Below the pieces are notes generated by a model. The model ran no database searches, was not told where the DNA came from, and saw only the letters and a list, made by a program, of their open reading frames with translations. Shown piece by piece: positions 43,397 through 51,264 of a DNA stretch of 64,000 nucleotides (positions are counted from its first letter, which is position 1; every line of letters begins with the position of its first letter). A program made the position numbers and the translations under genes. Origin of the DNA: Nocardioides alkalitolerans DSM 16699 (GTDB lineage: Bacteria > Actinomycetota > Actinomycetes > Propionibacteriales > Nocardioidaceae); the NCBI RefSeq assembly GCF_000426525.1, contig NZ_AUFN01000013.1:62001-126000 (forward strand), written 5' to 3'.

Positions 43397-44358
43397 CGGC
43401 CCGACTCCGGACGGCGACCGGTGCGGACGGACGTGCGCACGTTGCGGAGGATGCCGACGAGGGCGCTGCCCTGGTCGCCGTGGAGGGCGTTGCGCTCGGG
43501 GCGGGAGGCGAGGACGTTGCCGTCGGTCGGTGGTGTCGGGCGGTCCAGGTCGGTGGCCCCGAGCCGGAACGACGTGGTGATGATCGCGTCGTACAGGCGT
43601 GGGAACGCGGTGAAGCCGAGCCGGATCACCTCGTTGGTGAGGGCGAGCTGGGGGCGGGCGTGCGAGCGTCCGACCCGGGCCAGGACCTGCCGGCCGGTAC
43701 GGCGCGCCGAGGCGACCGGGGGCGGCGGGCGTCCCTCGGTGCCCACGACCGTCGCGGCCTGCTGGTAGATGGGGGTGTCGACGCCGCCGGGCGCGACATA
43801 CGCGACGTGCATGCCCGGACGGTCGCGGTTCTCGATGCGCAGCTGGCGGGCGAGCGCCCGCACGCCCCACTTGCTGACGACGTAGGCCGACATCGTGGGC
43901 ACGGCGATGTGCCCGATCACCGACCCGACCAGCACGAGGGTGCCCTCGTCCTGGCGACGGAGCACGGGGACGACGTGGCGCGCGACCGTCGCCGAACCGA
44001 GGAGGTTGGTGCGCACGACGCCCTCGAAGACCTCGGGCGGGACGTCCTCGGTGCGCCCGTAGGCGACCACACCGGCGGAGTTGACGACCACGTCGAGTCG
44101 GCCGTGGGTCGCGACGACGTCGGCCACGACGCGGGCGATCGCCGGGTCGTCGGCGACGTCGGCGGCGTGGACCTCGACCGTGGCGGCGCCCGCCCGCTCG
44201 CAGGCGGCGCCCGCCGCGTGCAGCGTGACCAGGTCCCGGGCGACGAGCACGACGTGGGCACCGTCGGTGGCGGCCTCGGCCGCCACGGCGAGGCCGATGC
44301 CGCTCGACGCGCCCGTCACGAGCACGACGCGGCCCGCCAGGGAGACCCGTCGCGTCAC
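43393..44358 (-). CDS. Short-chain dehydrogenase/reductase
   Basis: This 321-residue classical SDR has the cofactor motif TGASSGIG near residue 16, NSAG near 93 and the catalytic YVVSK near 158, with a serine in LVGSVIGH near 145. It extends about 70 residues beyond the usual length in an Arg/Pro-rich tail that is probably disordered. An NAD(P)-dependent alcohol/ketone interconversion is expected, with unknown substrate. It overlaps both the SRPBCC gene and the FAD oxidoreductase gene by 4 bp. Confidence 0.9.
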   Translation of the reverse strand: MTRRVSLAGRVVLVTGASSGIGLAVAAEAATDGAHVVLVARDLVTLHAAGAACERAGAATVEVHAADVADDPAIARVVADVVATHGRLDVVVNSAGVVAYGRTEDVPPEVFEGVVRTNLLGSATVARHVVPVLRRQDEGTLVLVGSVIGHIAVPTMSAYVVSKWGVRALARQLRIENRDRPGMHVAYVAPGGVDTPIYQQAATVVGTEGRPPPPVASARRTGRQVLARVGRSHARPQLALTNEVIRLGFTAFPRLYDAIITTSFRLGATDLDRPTPPTDGNVLASRPERNALHGDQGSALVGILRNVRTSVRTGRRPESGR

Positions 44359-44789
44359 GCGCGTCCCTCGACGACGTACGCCAGGCGCCGCAGCGTCTCG
44401 ACGTTGCGCCAGCCGATGGCCACGGCACGCAGGGGCTTCGGCACGAGACGGCCCGGTCCGGCGACGGCGTCCTCGCGGATGTCGACCCGCGTGCCGGCGT
44501 CGTCGGGCTCGAGCGTGATCGTCACCGACGCCTCGCCCGCCGGCCAGCCGCGGGCGCGGAGCACGAGACGCTCGAGCGGGACCGACGCCATGACCTGGGT
44601 GTCGTCGTCGATGAGCAGCGGCCACGCACCGACGGAGTGGTGCAGGCGGGAGCCCTCGGCGGGCCAGGCGGGCTCGACGTCGCGCAGGCGGGAGGCGCCG
44701 ACGACCCAGAGGGGGTACAGCCACCCGTCGGCGAGCACGTCCCAGACCTGGGCGGGCGAGGCGGAGATGACGCGGGAGTTGTGGCTCAT
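44355..44789 (-). CDS. SRPBCC family (polyketide cyclase-like) protein
   Basis: This 144-residue START-like protein opens with ISASPAQVWDVLADGWLYPL, where ligand-binding grip folds of the polyketide-cyclase/dehydratase class begin, and contains SVTITLEPDDAGTRVDIRED near residue 90. It should bind a small hydrophobic ligand. It heads the three-gene operon, and GGGTACCG lies only 8 bp before its ATG, pointing to SigB/SigF-type control of the operon. Confidence 0.87.
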   Translation of the reverse strand: MSHNSRVISASPAQVWDVLADGWLYPLWVVGASRLRDVEPAWPAEGSRLHHSVGAWPLLIDDDTQVMASVPLERLVLRARGWPAGEASVTITLEPDDAGTRVDIREDAVAGPGRLVPKPLRAVAIGWRNVETLRRLAYVVEGRA

Positions 44790-44797
44790 GCGGGTCG

Positions 44798-44803
44798 GTA
44801 CCC
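44798..44803 (-). promoter_or_regulatory. GGGTAC element before SRPBCC-SDR-FAD operon
   Basis: On the minus strand the context is CCGGGTACCGACC, with the ATG 8 bp after the hexamer, so transcription would start at or within a few bases of the start codon. Confidence 0.5.
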
Positions 44804-44845
44804 GGCTCCCCGGGTGGCGACGCGGACGATGCGGACGACGGCGCC

Positions 44846-45499
44846 TCAGGCCACGTCGAGCCCGTGCCGCATGCCCCACACGACGGCGCGGGCCCGCCGG
44901 TCGACACCGATCTTGGCGTAGGCCGACCGCGCGTAGGTCTTGACCGAGTTGACCGAGACGTGGAGCTCGGCCGCGATCTCGTCGTTGGAGTGCCCCCGGG
45001 CGATGAGTCGCAGCACGTCCTTCTCCCGCGGGGTGAGGCCCAGCGCACGAGCCACTCCCCCGGCCGTCGTGGACCGGACCGTCACCCGCGGCCGCCTGCC
45101 GGTCGGCCCCGCCCCCTCGACCGCACGCAGCTGGCGGACGAGCTCGTCGACAGCGGTGCGCTTCGACAACCAGGGCACGGCGAGGCCCCCCATCCCCAGC
45201 GCCACGGGCACGGGCCACGCGGGCGTCCGGGCGGCGTCTGGCCCCGGCGCACGCCACGTGAACACGGCCGGCCTCGCGCCGTCGGCGACCAGGCTGATCA
45301 CCTACGCCCTGCTCGCGGCACTGAGGGCCTCGGGCTCGTAGAGGACGAGGTCCACGGGCGTGGGCAGCCCGACCGCCCGCGCCGGGTCGACGAGGCACAC
45401 GTCCGACCCGGCGAGCACCGCGCCCAGACCGGGCAGGGAGAGCGCGTGGTCGTCCACCTGCGTCAGCCGCAGCGGTCGCGGGGCCTCGAGGGGTTGCAT
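44846..45499 (-). pseudogene. LuxR/NarL-type response regulator split by an in-frame TAG
   Basis: Read through, this is a 217-residue NarL-type regulator. Residues 1-65 give the receiver start (RLTQVDDHAL, then VDLVLYEPEAL). A TAG at 45302-45304 follows SAASRA, and the next codon, GTG 45301, continues in the same frame with the receiver end (VPWLSKRTAVDELVRQLRAV) and an intact LuxR helix-turn-helix (LTPREKDVLRLIARGHSNDE). Total length suits the family. The phosphoacceptor position reads Glu (LVLYE) instead of Asp. Either a nonsense mutation inactivated it, the DNA-binding half is made alone from GTG 45301, or the base is a sequencing error. Confidence 0.75.
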
Positions 45500-45507
45500 T
45501 CGGCGCG

Positions 45508-45513
45508 GTACCC
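45508..45513 (-). promoter_or_regulatory. GGGTAC element before split response regulator
   Basis: CCCGGGTACCGCG on the minus strand ends 8 bp before the ATG at 45499, the same spacing as in front of the SRPBCC operon. Confidence 0.45.
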
Positions 45514-45701
45514 GGGCCGACAGGCCCCGATGCGGCGCCGCCGCCGCCGGTGGACCAGACCGGGACCGCCCGGACCACTCGTCGGGAGGCGAATCGGGTA
45601 TCGGTGTCGGTGGAACACCGCAAGCAGTCGAGGCCGAGTGCCGAGCGCGACCCGTACGAGGGCGCGCCCGTCCCCGGCGAGCGTCGGACTGCGACCCCAC
45701 G

Positions 45702-45848
45702 ATGAACGGCCAGGGCACCACCCGCCGCACCGTCCGCGTCGCCGACCCGCTCTGGACCGATGCCCTCACCCTGGCCGAGCGCCGCGGCGAGACGGTCTCC
45801 GAGATCATCCGCAAGGCGCTGCGCGCGTACGTCGCCGAGCACGCCTGA
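45702..45848 (+). CDS. Small ribbon-helix-helix (CopG-like) protein
   Basis: This 48-residue protein has a beta-strand TTRRTVRVADPLW followed by two helices, ALTLAERRGETVSEIIRKAL, the ribbon-helix-helix fold of CopG/MetJ-type DNA-binding proteins. No toxin gene adjoins it, so an antitoxin role is not supported. It is divergent from the split response regulator and stands just before the repeats that precede 13E12 unit 2. No strong ribosome-binding site is seen before ATG 45702. Confidence 0.7.
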   Translation: MNGQGTTRRTVRVADPLWTDALTLAERRGETVSEIIRKALRAYVAEHA

Positions 45849-45884
45849 CGGGCACGCCGTCCCGCCCTCAGGCTCGCGGCTGCG

Positions 45885-46010
45885 GTGGTCGAGAAGGGCC
45901 GCCGGACCCGTCCCCGGTGGTCGAGGAGCGAGCGCCGGGGACACGGCCCGGTGGTGGAGGAGCGAGCGCCGGCGGTGGTTGAGGAGGGCCGCTAGGCCCG
46001 TCTCGAAACC
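45885..46010. repeat. Repeat cluster upstream of 13E12 unit 2
   Basis: Diverged copies of the GGTGGTTGAGGAGCGAGCGCC family lie here (GGTGGTCGAGAAGGGCC, GGTGGTCGAGGAGCGAGCGCC, GGTGGTGGAGGAGCGAGCGCC). The last, 45977-46010, matches the 34-bp repeat at 10052-10085 with one difference and marks the left edge of the shared unit. Confidence 0.75.
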
Positions 46011-46086
46011 GCGACCCCTCTCGGCAGCCGAAGGCCTCCTGACCTGGTCAAACAGTTATCCGCAGATGACCGTCGGGACCTAGCGT

Positions 46087-46102
46087 TCGAACGCGTGATC
46101 GA
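46087..46102. promoter_or_regulatory. SOS (LexA) box of 13E12 gene 2
   Basis: TCGAACGCGTGATCGA is identical to the box before copy 1, at the same distance from the ATG, and abuts TAGAAT at 46104-46109. Conservation of the box while flanking bases vary suggests it is functional. Confidence 0.75.
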
Positions 46103-46115
46103 ATAGAATCGGGGC

Positions 46116-47597
46116 ATGAGCCCGACCACCGCCACCTCCGACCGCACCGCCTTCCCGGCCGTGCTGCTCGACGGTGCCCGGGCGGCGCTAGCACGCCAGC
46201 GCACGGCGGAGGTCGAGGTCCTCGTCGCCGTCGCGGACTGGGCGAACGCCCACACCGAGGGCGGTGAGGTCGCCGACCAGTACGGCCCGTTCGGGCTGCT
46301 CCGTGGCGACGCGCACCTGCTCCCGGGCGCCGATGTGTTCGGGGAGCTCGGCGGACCGGGCGCTCCGTTGGTGTCCGAGTTCTGCGTCGTCGAGATCGCG
46401 GCAGCCCTGGGTCTGTCGACCGACTCGGGTCGCCGGCTCGTCGGCGAGGCGGTCGAGCTGCGCCACCGCCTCCCGCGTCTCTGGAACCGGGTGGTCGACG
46501 GGGTGCTGCCGGCGTGGCGGGCACGGAAGATCGCCCAGGAGACCACCCAGCTCACCCCGGATGGCGCGGAGTTCGTCGACCGCCACCTCGCCCCGGTCGC
46601 GCACAAGACCGGGATGGTCACCGCCCAGAAGCTGGTCGCCGAGGCGGTCGCCCGGTTCGACCCCGAGAAGGCCGAGCTCGACCGCGCCGACTCCGACGCC
46701 ACCCGCCGCTTCGACATCGACCTCCACGGCCAGATCGACCCCACCCGAGGAGTGGTGGCGGTGTCCGGCACCCTCGACCTGGCCGATGCGCTGGACCTGG
46801 AGAACGCCGTGTCCCGCGTGGCCGCTGACCTCGCAGTGGCAGGGTCGCTCGACTCCCTCGACGCACGACGATCATCCGCGGTCGGTGAGATCGCGCGGCG
46901 CCAGACGACGCTCGACCTCAGCGGCTGCGACAACGCCGACGCTGTGCGGACCACGACGGGCGAGGCCAGCAACCAGACCGGCAGCGACACCGCGCCGGCC
47001 GCGACGCGGTCGAAGGCCCGCCAGGTCGTCCTCCACGTCCACCTCGCCGAGGCCGCGCTCACCGACCTCGACCCCAACGTCTGCGGCGGCATCGACCTGG
47101 CTCGGGTCGAGAAGACCCGGAGCTTCGTGCTCGCCGAGCAGGTCCGGGAATGGTGCCGCGCCACCTCGACGCAGGTGGTGGTGAAGCCGGTGATCGATCT
47201 GCGTGACCGGGTCGCGGTCGACGCCTACGAGGTTCCCGACCGGATCGCCGAACGCGTCCGCCTCACGAAGCCCACCTGCGTGTTCCCGCACTGCACGAGG
47301 CCCGCTCGGGGTTGCGACCTCGACCACGTCGACGAATACGTCGCGCCCGACCCGAACCACCCAGGCGACGGCGGGCCACCGGGCCAGACGGCCAACCTCG
47401 CCCCGCTCTGTCGCAGGCATCACCGCGTGAAGACGCACCCTTCGATGAGCGGTGTAGGGCGAGAACGCAGGTGGCGCTACCGGCGCCTACCCGACGGCTC
47501 CTTCATCTGGACGAGCCCGCACGACCACCAGTACCTCGTCGACCCCCACGGCACGATCCCGCTCGCGCCAGACCGCCAGCCTGACAGCGCAGCCTGA
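46116..47597 (+). CDS. 13E12 repeat family DUF222-HNH endonuclease protein, copy 2
   Basis: This 493-residue paralogue of the 10.2-kb gene has the same DUF222 domain and the HNH motif CVFPHCTRPARGCDLDHVDE with LCRRHHRVKTH. All cysteine and histidine ligands are intact, so it should be active if the family is a nuclease. It differs by a few short indels, such as loss of two residues after GQT, and by a longer C terminus. Like copy 1 it has no ribosome-binding site and an SOS box over its promoter. Its downstream flank appears to cut into another gene. Confidence 0.93.
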   Translation: MSPTTATSDRTAFPAVLLDGARAALARQRTAEVEVLVAVADWANAHTEGGEVADQYGPFGLLRGDAHLLPGADVFGELGGPGAPLVSEFCVVEIAAALGLSTDSGRRLVGEAVELRHRLPRLWNRVVDGVLPAWRARKIAQETTQLTPDGAEFVDRHLAPVAHKTGMVTAQKLVAEAVARFDPEKAELDRADSDATRRFDIDLHGQIDPTRGVVAVSGTLDLADALDLENAVSRVAADLAVAGSLDSLDARRSSAVGEIARRQTTLDLSGCDNADAVRTTTGEASNQTGSDTAPAATRSKARQVVLHVHLAEAALTDLDPNVCGGIDLARVEKTRSFVLAEQVREWCRATSTQVVVKPVIDLRDRVAVDAYEVPDRIAERVRLTKPTCVFPHCTRPARGCDLDHVDEYVAPDPNHPGDGGPPGQTANLAPLCRRHHRVKTHPSMSGVGRERRWRYRRLPDGSFIWTSPHDHQYLVDPHGTIPLAPDRQPDSAA

Positions 47598-47670
47598 CGA
47601 ACTGCGCCGTGCCCACGCCTGACCGCACATCTCAGCGACACCACCGCCGCTGGGGTGCGCCGTCATGCCC

Positions 47671-47879
47671 GGATCCGCGCCGAAGACCCTCCCGGGCCGG
47701 TCGACCCGGGCACGCAGCTGGCGCAGCGCCTCCATCGGCAGGACCACCGTCTCGAGGTCGCGCTCGTCCCGGGGCCGCCCGATCCAGACCAGGGCGGCCC
47801 CGGCAGCGCCCCAGCAGGGCGCGTGCGCACCTGGGTGGACGAGCACCACCGGGTCGGCACGGACTGATCCGGCCGGCAC
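47671..47879 (-). pseudogene. Gene remnant truncated at the edge of 13E12 unit 2
   Basis: From GTG 47879 the minus strand encodes about 69 residues with over 90 percent G or C at third positions, including VVLVHPGAHAPCWGAAGAAL and METVVLP-like helix text (TVVLPMEALRQLRARVDRPG). The frame then runs without a stop into the right flank of the 13E12 unit at 47671, losing protein character. The simplest reading is a gene cut by insertion of the unit. I do not recognise the protein family. It begins 30 bp after the YihY copy 2 stop. Confidence 0.4.
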
Positions 47880-47908
47880 CGGCCCGCAGCCTGCCCGCGC
47901 CGGGCGCG

Positions 47909-49009
47909 TCAGTCCTTCGGACCGTCCTCGTGGCCGTGCGTCTCCCGGACGCGACGGCCGCGGGTGAGGTCGGCCTCGTGCTGCGCGTCGGCCTTCTCGA
48001 TGTTCCGGGTGTCGCGCGGGGGCAGCTGGATGGTGTCCTCCGCGACGATGCCGGCCTGCAGCTCGCGGCCGCGCTCGAGCTCGGCGTCCAGCTCGGCCCC
48101 GAAGAGGAGCGCGAGGTTGGTGATCCACAGCCACAGCAGGAACACCACGACGCCCGCCAGGGAGCCGTAGGTCTTGTTGTAGCTGGAGAAGTTGGCGACG
48201 TAGAAGCCGAACCCGGCGGAGGCGAGCACCCACACGACGATGGCGAGCACCGCGCCGATGCTGACCCAGCGGAACGTCGGCTGCTGCACGTTCGGCGTCG
48301 CGTAGTAGAGCAGCGCGACGATCACCACGACCATCACCAGCATGAGGGGCCACTTCGCGATGGCCCACACCAGCTGGGCGGCGTCGCCGAGCCCGACCGC
48401 GTCACCGACGGCGGTGGCCGCGGGGCCCGTCAGCACGAGGCCCAGCGCGACGACGGCGGCGAGCACCGAGAGGATCGCGGTGAGCAGCAGCATCTGCGGT
48501 CGGAGCTTCCAGATCGGGCGTCCCTCGCGGATCTCGTAGACCCGATTCATCGCGCGGCCGAACGAGCCGACGTACCCCGACGCCGACCACAGCGCGGTGG
48601 CGAGCCCGACGACGAAGGCAACGCCGGCGCCCGGTGTCTCGCTCAGCTGCACGAGGATCGGCTCGACGGTCTCGGCGACCGAGGAGGCGCCCACGTCGCG
48701 CAGGATGTCGAGCAGGGTCTCGACGGTCTGGCGGCCCTGGCCCACGAGCCCCACGAGCGACAGCAGCGCCAGGATCGCCGGGAACAGCGCGAGCACCGCG
48801 TAGTAGGTCAGGGCGGCGGCCAGGTCGGTGCACTGGTCCTTGCTGAACTCGCGGGCGGTACGACGCACGACGTAGCGCCAGGACCCCTTCTCCAGGTCCG
48901 TGACGGAGTCCGCCTTGCGCGGGTCGTCCGGGGACGGGGCGGCCGCGCGGGCCGCCCCGTCGTCCGGGGCCCCGGCGTCGTCGTTGTCGGTCCCGCGGCG
49001 CAGCCTCAT
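47909..49009 (-). CDS. YihY/BrkB family membrane protein, copy 2
   Basis: This 366-residue protein has a disordered 40-residue leader, then the YihY domain with ALTYYAVLALFPAILALLSL near residue 64 and SYNKTYGSLAGVVVFLLWLW near 282, about six membrane segments in all. The C-terminal 60 residues are charged and contain many His/Glu. It is the last gene of a minus-strand operon (YtxH, holin-like, DUF3618, YihY) and overlaps the DUF3618 gene by 4 bp. Confidence 0.9.
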   Translation of the reverse strand: MRLRRGTDNDDAGAPDDGAARAAAPSPDDPRKADSVTDLEKGSWRYVVRRTAREFSKDQCTDLAAALTYYAVLALFPAILALLSLVGLVGQGRQTVETLLDILRDVGASSVAETVEPILVQLSETPGAGVAFVVGLATALWSASGYVGSFGRAMNRVYEIREGRPIWKLRPQMLLLTAILSVLAAVVALGLVLTGPAATAVGDAVGLGDAAQLVWAIAKWPLMLVMVVVIVALLYYATPNVQQPTFRWVSIGAVLAIVVWVLASAGFGFYVANFSSYNKTYGSLAGVVVFLLWLWITNLALLFGAELDAELERGRELQAGIVAEDTIQLPPRDTRNIEKADAQHEADLTRGRRVRETHGHEDGPKD

Positions 49010-49344
49010 CGGCGTCGCCGGACGACGACCACGCTGACCGCGGTCGCGACGAGCAGGAACGCCGCGAGCCCGGCGACGACCGGGGGCTGCGGGCGGCCGC
49101 GCTCGTCGAGGGCGGCGCTGCGCGCCCGGGTGCCGAGGGCGACGGCGTGACCCCGGGCGACGTCGACCTGCTCGCGGCCCTGGTGGACGACGTCGCTCGC
49201 GCGGGTCTTCACCCGGCCCTTGACGTCGAGCTTCGCGGTCAGGGCCTCGACGGTGTCGCTGAGGTCGGCACGCGTGCGCTCGATCTGCGCCTCGATCTCC
49301 TCGACGGTGGGCTCGGGCTCGCTCGAGCGGTCAGGCGTGGTCAC
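49006..49344 (-). CDS. DUF3618 membrane protein
   Basis: This 112-residue protein shows the DUF3618 signature IEAQIERTRADLSDTVEALT near residue 17 followed by AKLDVKGRVKTRA, and one C-terminal membrane helix (VVAGLAAFLLVATAVSVVVV) ending in RRRR. Proteins of this family accompany YtxH and holin-like proteins in actinobacterial stress-membrane operons. It overlaps the holin-like gene by 14 bp. Confidence 0.9.
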   Translation of the reverse strand: MTTPDRSSEPEPTVEEIEAQIERTRADLSDTVEALTAKLDVKGRVKTRASDVVHQGREQVDVARGHAVALGTRARSAALDERGRPQPPVVAGLAAFLLVATAVSVVVVRRRR

Positions 49345-49738
49345 GGTGTCGGCTCTCCTTGAGGGTCTCGATGTCCTGCTGCACGTTCGCGACGGTGCGC
49401 TCGGGCTGCGGCGGCACGGCGTGGCGGACCTTGCCCCGGCCGAACAGCGCCAGGCATCCGGCGACGACGAACAGCCCGACCGTGACGGCCAGGCCGGCCA
49501 ACCAGGTCGGCAGCGCCAGGTCGAGCGCGATGATGGCCGTGGCCACCAGCGCGCCCAGGCCGAGGACGGCGACGAGCGCCGCCGCGGCGAGCGCCCCGGC
49601 CCCGAAGCCGGCGTACTTCGCCTTGTGGGTCATCTCGAGCTGGGCGAGCTTCAGCTCGGCGCGCACGAGCTCGGTGGTCTGCTGGGACAGCCGCGTGACG
49701 AGCGCCGCGGTGGTCTCGTCCCCCCGGACGTCGGTCAT
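49331..49738 (-). CDS. Holin-like (DUF1469/phage holin III) membrane protein
   Basis: This 135-residue protein begins with an amphipathic TTELVRAELKLAQLEMTHKA and has two membrane segments (residues 45-70 and 77-97), the plan of the actinobacterial holin-superfamily/DUF1469 proteins. Despite the family name no phage gene is nearby; such proteins are chromosomal and probably structure the membrane under stress. It starts at ATG 49738, 12 bp after the YtxH stop. Confidence 0.87.
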   Translation of the reverse strand: MTDVRGDETTAALVTRLSQQTTELVRAELKLAQLEMTHKAKYAGFGAGALAAAALVAVLGLGALVATAIIALDLALPTWLAGLAVTVGLFVVAGCLALFGRGKVRHAVPPQPERTVANVQQDIETLKESRHRDHA

Positions 49739-49749
49739 CGTCCGCTCGC

Positions 49750-50163
49750 TCAGCGACGCGTGTCGTCGTCGGCGGACACGTCGTCGGAGACGGCGGTGAG
49801 CCCGGGGGTGCCGTAGCCGAGCGCCGAGCCGGCGCTCGTGCTGATGCCGGTCTCGGCCGCCAGGTCGGGCTCGGGTCGTACGACGGGCTGCGGCGCCGTG
49901 TCGGACCCCGGGGTGGTCTCGGCTGCGTCGTCGGACCCCTTCACCTTCGCCGCGAGGTCGGACGCGACCTGGCCGGCCTTGTCCGCGACCTTCGGCGCGT
50001 TCTGCTCGACGAGGTCCTGCGCGGCGGCGGCCTTCTCCTGCACCCGCGGGTCCTGCCAGGTCTGCTGCGCCTTCGACTTGATCTGCTCGTAGCGCTCGCG
50101 TCCGGCGCGCGACCCCAGCACGTACCCGATCCCGACCCCGGCCAGCAACGTCAGCTTCCTCAT
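49750..50163 (-). CDS. YtxH-like general stress protein
   Basis: This 137-residue protein has a short membrane anchor (LLAGVGIGYVLGSRAGRERY), the YtxH start, then a Gln/Lys/Ala-rich helical region and an acidic Pro/Thr-rich tail ending in DDTRR. YtxH is a general stress protein in Bacillus. It heads the four-gene membrane operon and has GGGTAC 41 bp before its ATG, on the side facing the SigB-type sigma gene. Confidence 0.85.
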   Translation of the reverse strand: MRKLTLLAGVGIGYVLGSRAGRERYEQIKSKAQQTWQDPRVQEKAAAAQDLVEQNAPKVADKAGQVASDLAAKVKGSDDAAETTPGSDTAPQPVVRPEPDLAAETGISTSAGSALGYGTPGLTAVSDDVSADDDTRR

Positions 50164-50203
50164 CGTGCGTCTCCCTCTGTGTACGACATGTGGACGCAGA
50201 CCT

Positions 50204-50209
50204 GTACCC
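50204..50209 (-). promoter_or_regulatory. GGGTAC element before YtxH operon
   Basis: CTCGGGTACAGG on the minus strand lies 41 bp before the YtxH ATG, with GAGGGAG nearer the start as ribosome-binding site. The spacing allows a normal leader. Confidence 0.5.
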
Positions 50210-50243
50210 GAGGCCTCCGGGGCTGACCCGGCGCGGCAGCGGG

Positions 50244-51122
50244 TCAGCCGGCCAGGGGCTCCAGCCGGGACCCGAGGTCGCGGAGCACCCGGTCGAGGTG
50301 GCGCGAGACCTGGGTCTGGCTCATCCCCAGCCGGGCGCCGATCTCGCGCTGGGACAGCTCGTCGTAGAAGCGGAGCTGCACGAGCCTGCGGTCCTGCTGC
50401 GAGAGCGCGCGGACCACGGGGCCCAGCAGCAGCCGCGCGTCGGCGGCTCGGAAGCCGTCACGGTCGCGCTCGTCCTCCTCGCCGGCCACCGGTACGCCGG
50501 TGGTGGCGGGCAGGTCGAGGGTGAGCGGCTGGAAGCAGCCGCTCGCCCGGAGCGCCTCGCCCACCCGGGCGGCGGAGACGCCCAGCTCACGGGCGATCTC
50601 GTCGACCGAGGGCTCCGCCCCGTCGTGGTCGCCGAGCGAGTCGCGCACCCGCACGACCTGGGTCTGCAGCTCCTGGATGCTGCGGGGAGGGCGGATCATC
50701 CACCCGCGGTCGCGGAAGTGCTTCTGCACGCTGCCGCGGATCGTCGGCACCGCGAAGGTGAGGAAGTCGTCGCTGCGGCCCTGGTCGAAGCGGCGGACCG
50801 CCTGGAGCAGGGCGAGCGCCGCGGTCTGCTCGAGGTCGTCGACCGCGAGCCCCCGACCGGCGTAGCGCCAGGCGACGGCCTCGGCGACCCGGAGGTTGAG
50901 GCGGACGAGGCGGTCCTCGATCCCCTCCACGAGCGGGACCGAGGGCTCGCCCGGCGCTGCGGCCGCGCGGACGTCGGCCCGCAGCGCGAAGAGGGAGGCC
51001 GTCAGGACCCGACGCGTCTCCCGCGGCGTGCGGCGGGCGGTCGGGTCGGCGACCAGGGCGTCGTCGACGTCTCCGAGCACGGCGGCCGGAGCGAGCGAGG
51101 GGGTGATGTCGTGCAGGGCCAC
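50244..51122 (-). CDS. SigB/SigF-type RNA polymerase sigma factor
   Basis: This 292-residue group-3 sigma factor has region 2 (RLVRLNLRVAEAVAWRYAGR, then DDLEQTAALALLQAVRRFD), region 3 (SVDEIARELGVSAARVGEAL) and region 4 (LSQREIGARLGMSQTQVSRH). That order and the region 4 sequence are typical of the SigB/SigF/SigH stress and sporulation sigma factors of actinobacteria, which read GGGTA-type -10 elements. GTG 51122 has GGAGG eight bases upstream. No anti-sigma gene adjoins it; the HATPase at 31.3 kb is a candidate controller. Confidence 0.92.
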   Translation of the reverse strand: MALHDITPSLAPAAVLGDVDDALVADPTARRTPRETRRVLTASLFALRADVRAAAAPGEPSVPLVEGIEDRLVRLNLRVAEAVAWRYAGRGLAVDDLEQTAALALLQAVRRFDQGRSDDFLTFAVPTIRGSVQKHFRDRGWMIRPPRSIQELQTQVVRVRDSLGDHDGAEPSVDEIARELGVSAARVGEALRASGCFQPLTLDLPATTGVPVAGEEDERDRDGFRAADARLLLGPVVRALSQQDRRLVQLRFYDELSQREIGARLGMSQTQVSRHLDRVLRDLGSRLEPLAG

Positions 51123-51264
51123 GGTGCGCCTCCGAAGGGCGACGAGGCGGCCTGGCCGGTGGTTGCAGCCAGCAGGGGGACCTCGGGATCCGGTCCTGCT
51201 CCGACCGTAGCCCCCCACGGTCCCCCGCGCCAGGGCAGCCCGTGCCCTCACCCCGGGGAGCGGT

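Noticed and set aside
45702-45848. Ribbon-helix-helix protein as antitoxin of a toxin-antitoxin pair
   Set aside because: No toxin-like gene adjoins it on either side; the next gene is the 13E12 unit.
49331-49738. Holin-like protein as a prophage remnant
   Set aside because: Neighbours are YtxH, DUF3618 and YihY proteins, a common chromosomal membrane-stress set, and no phage structural or integrase gene is present.
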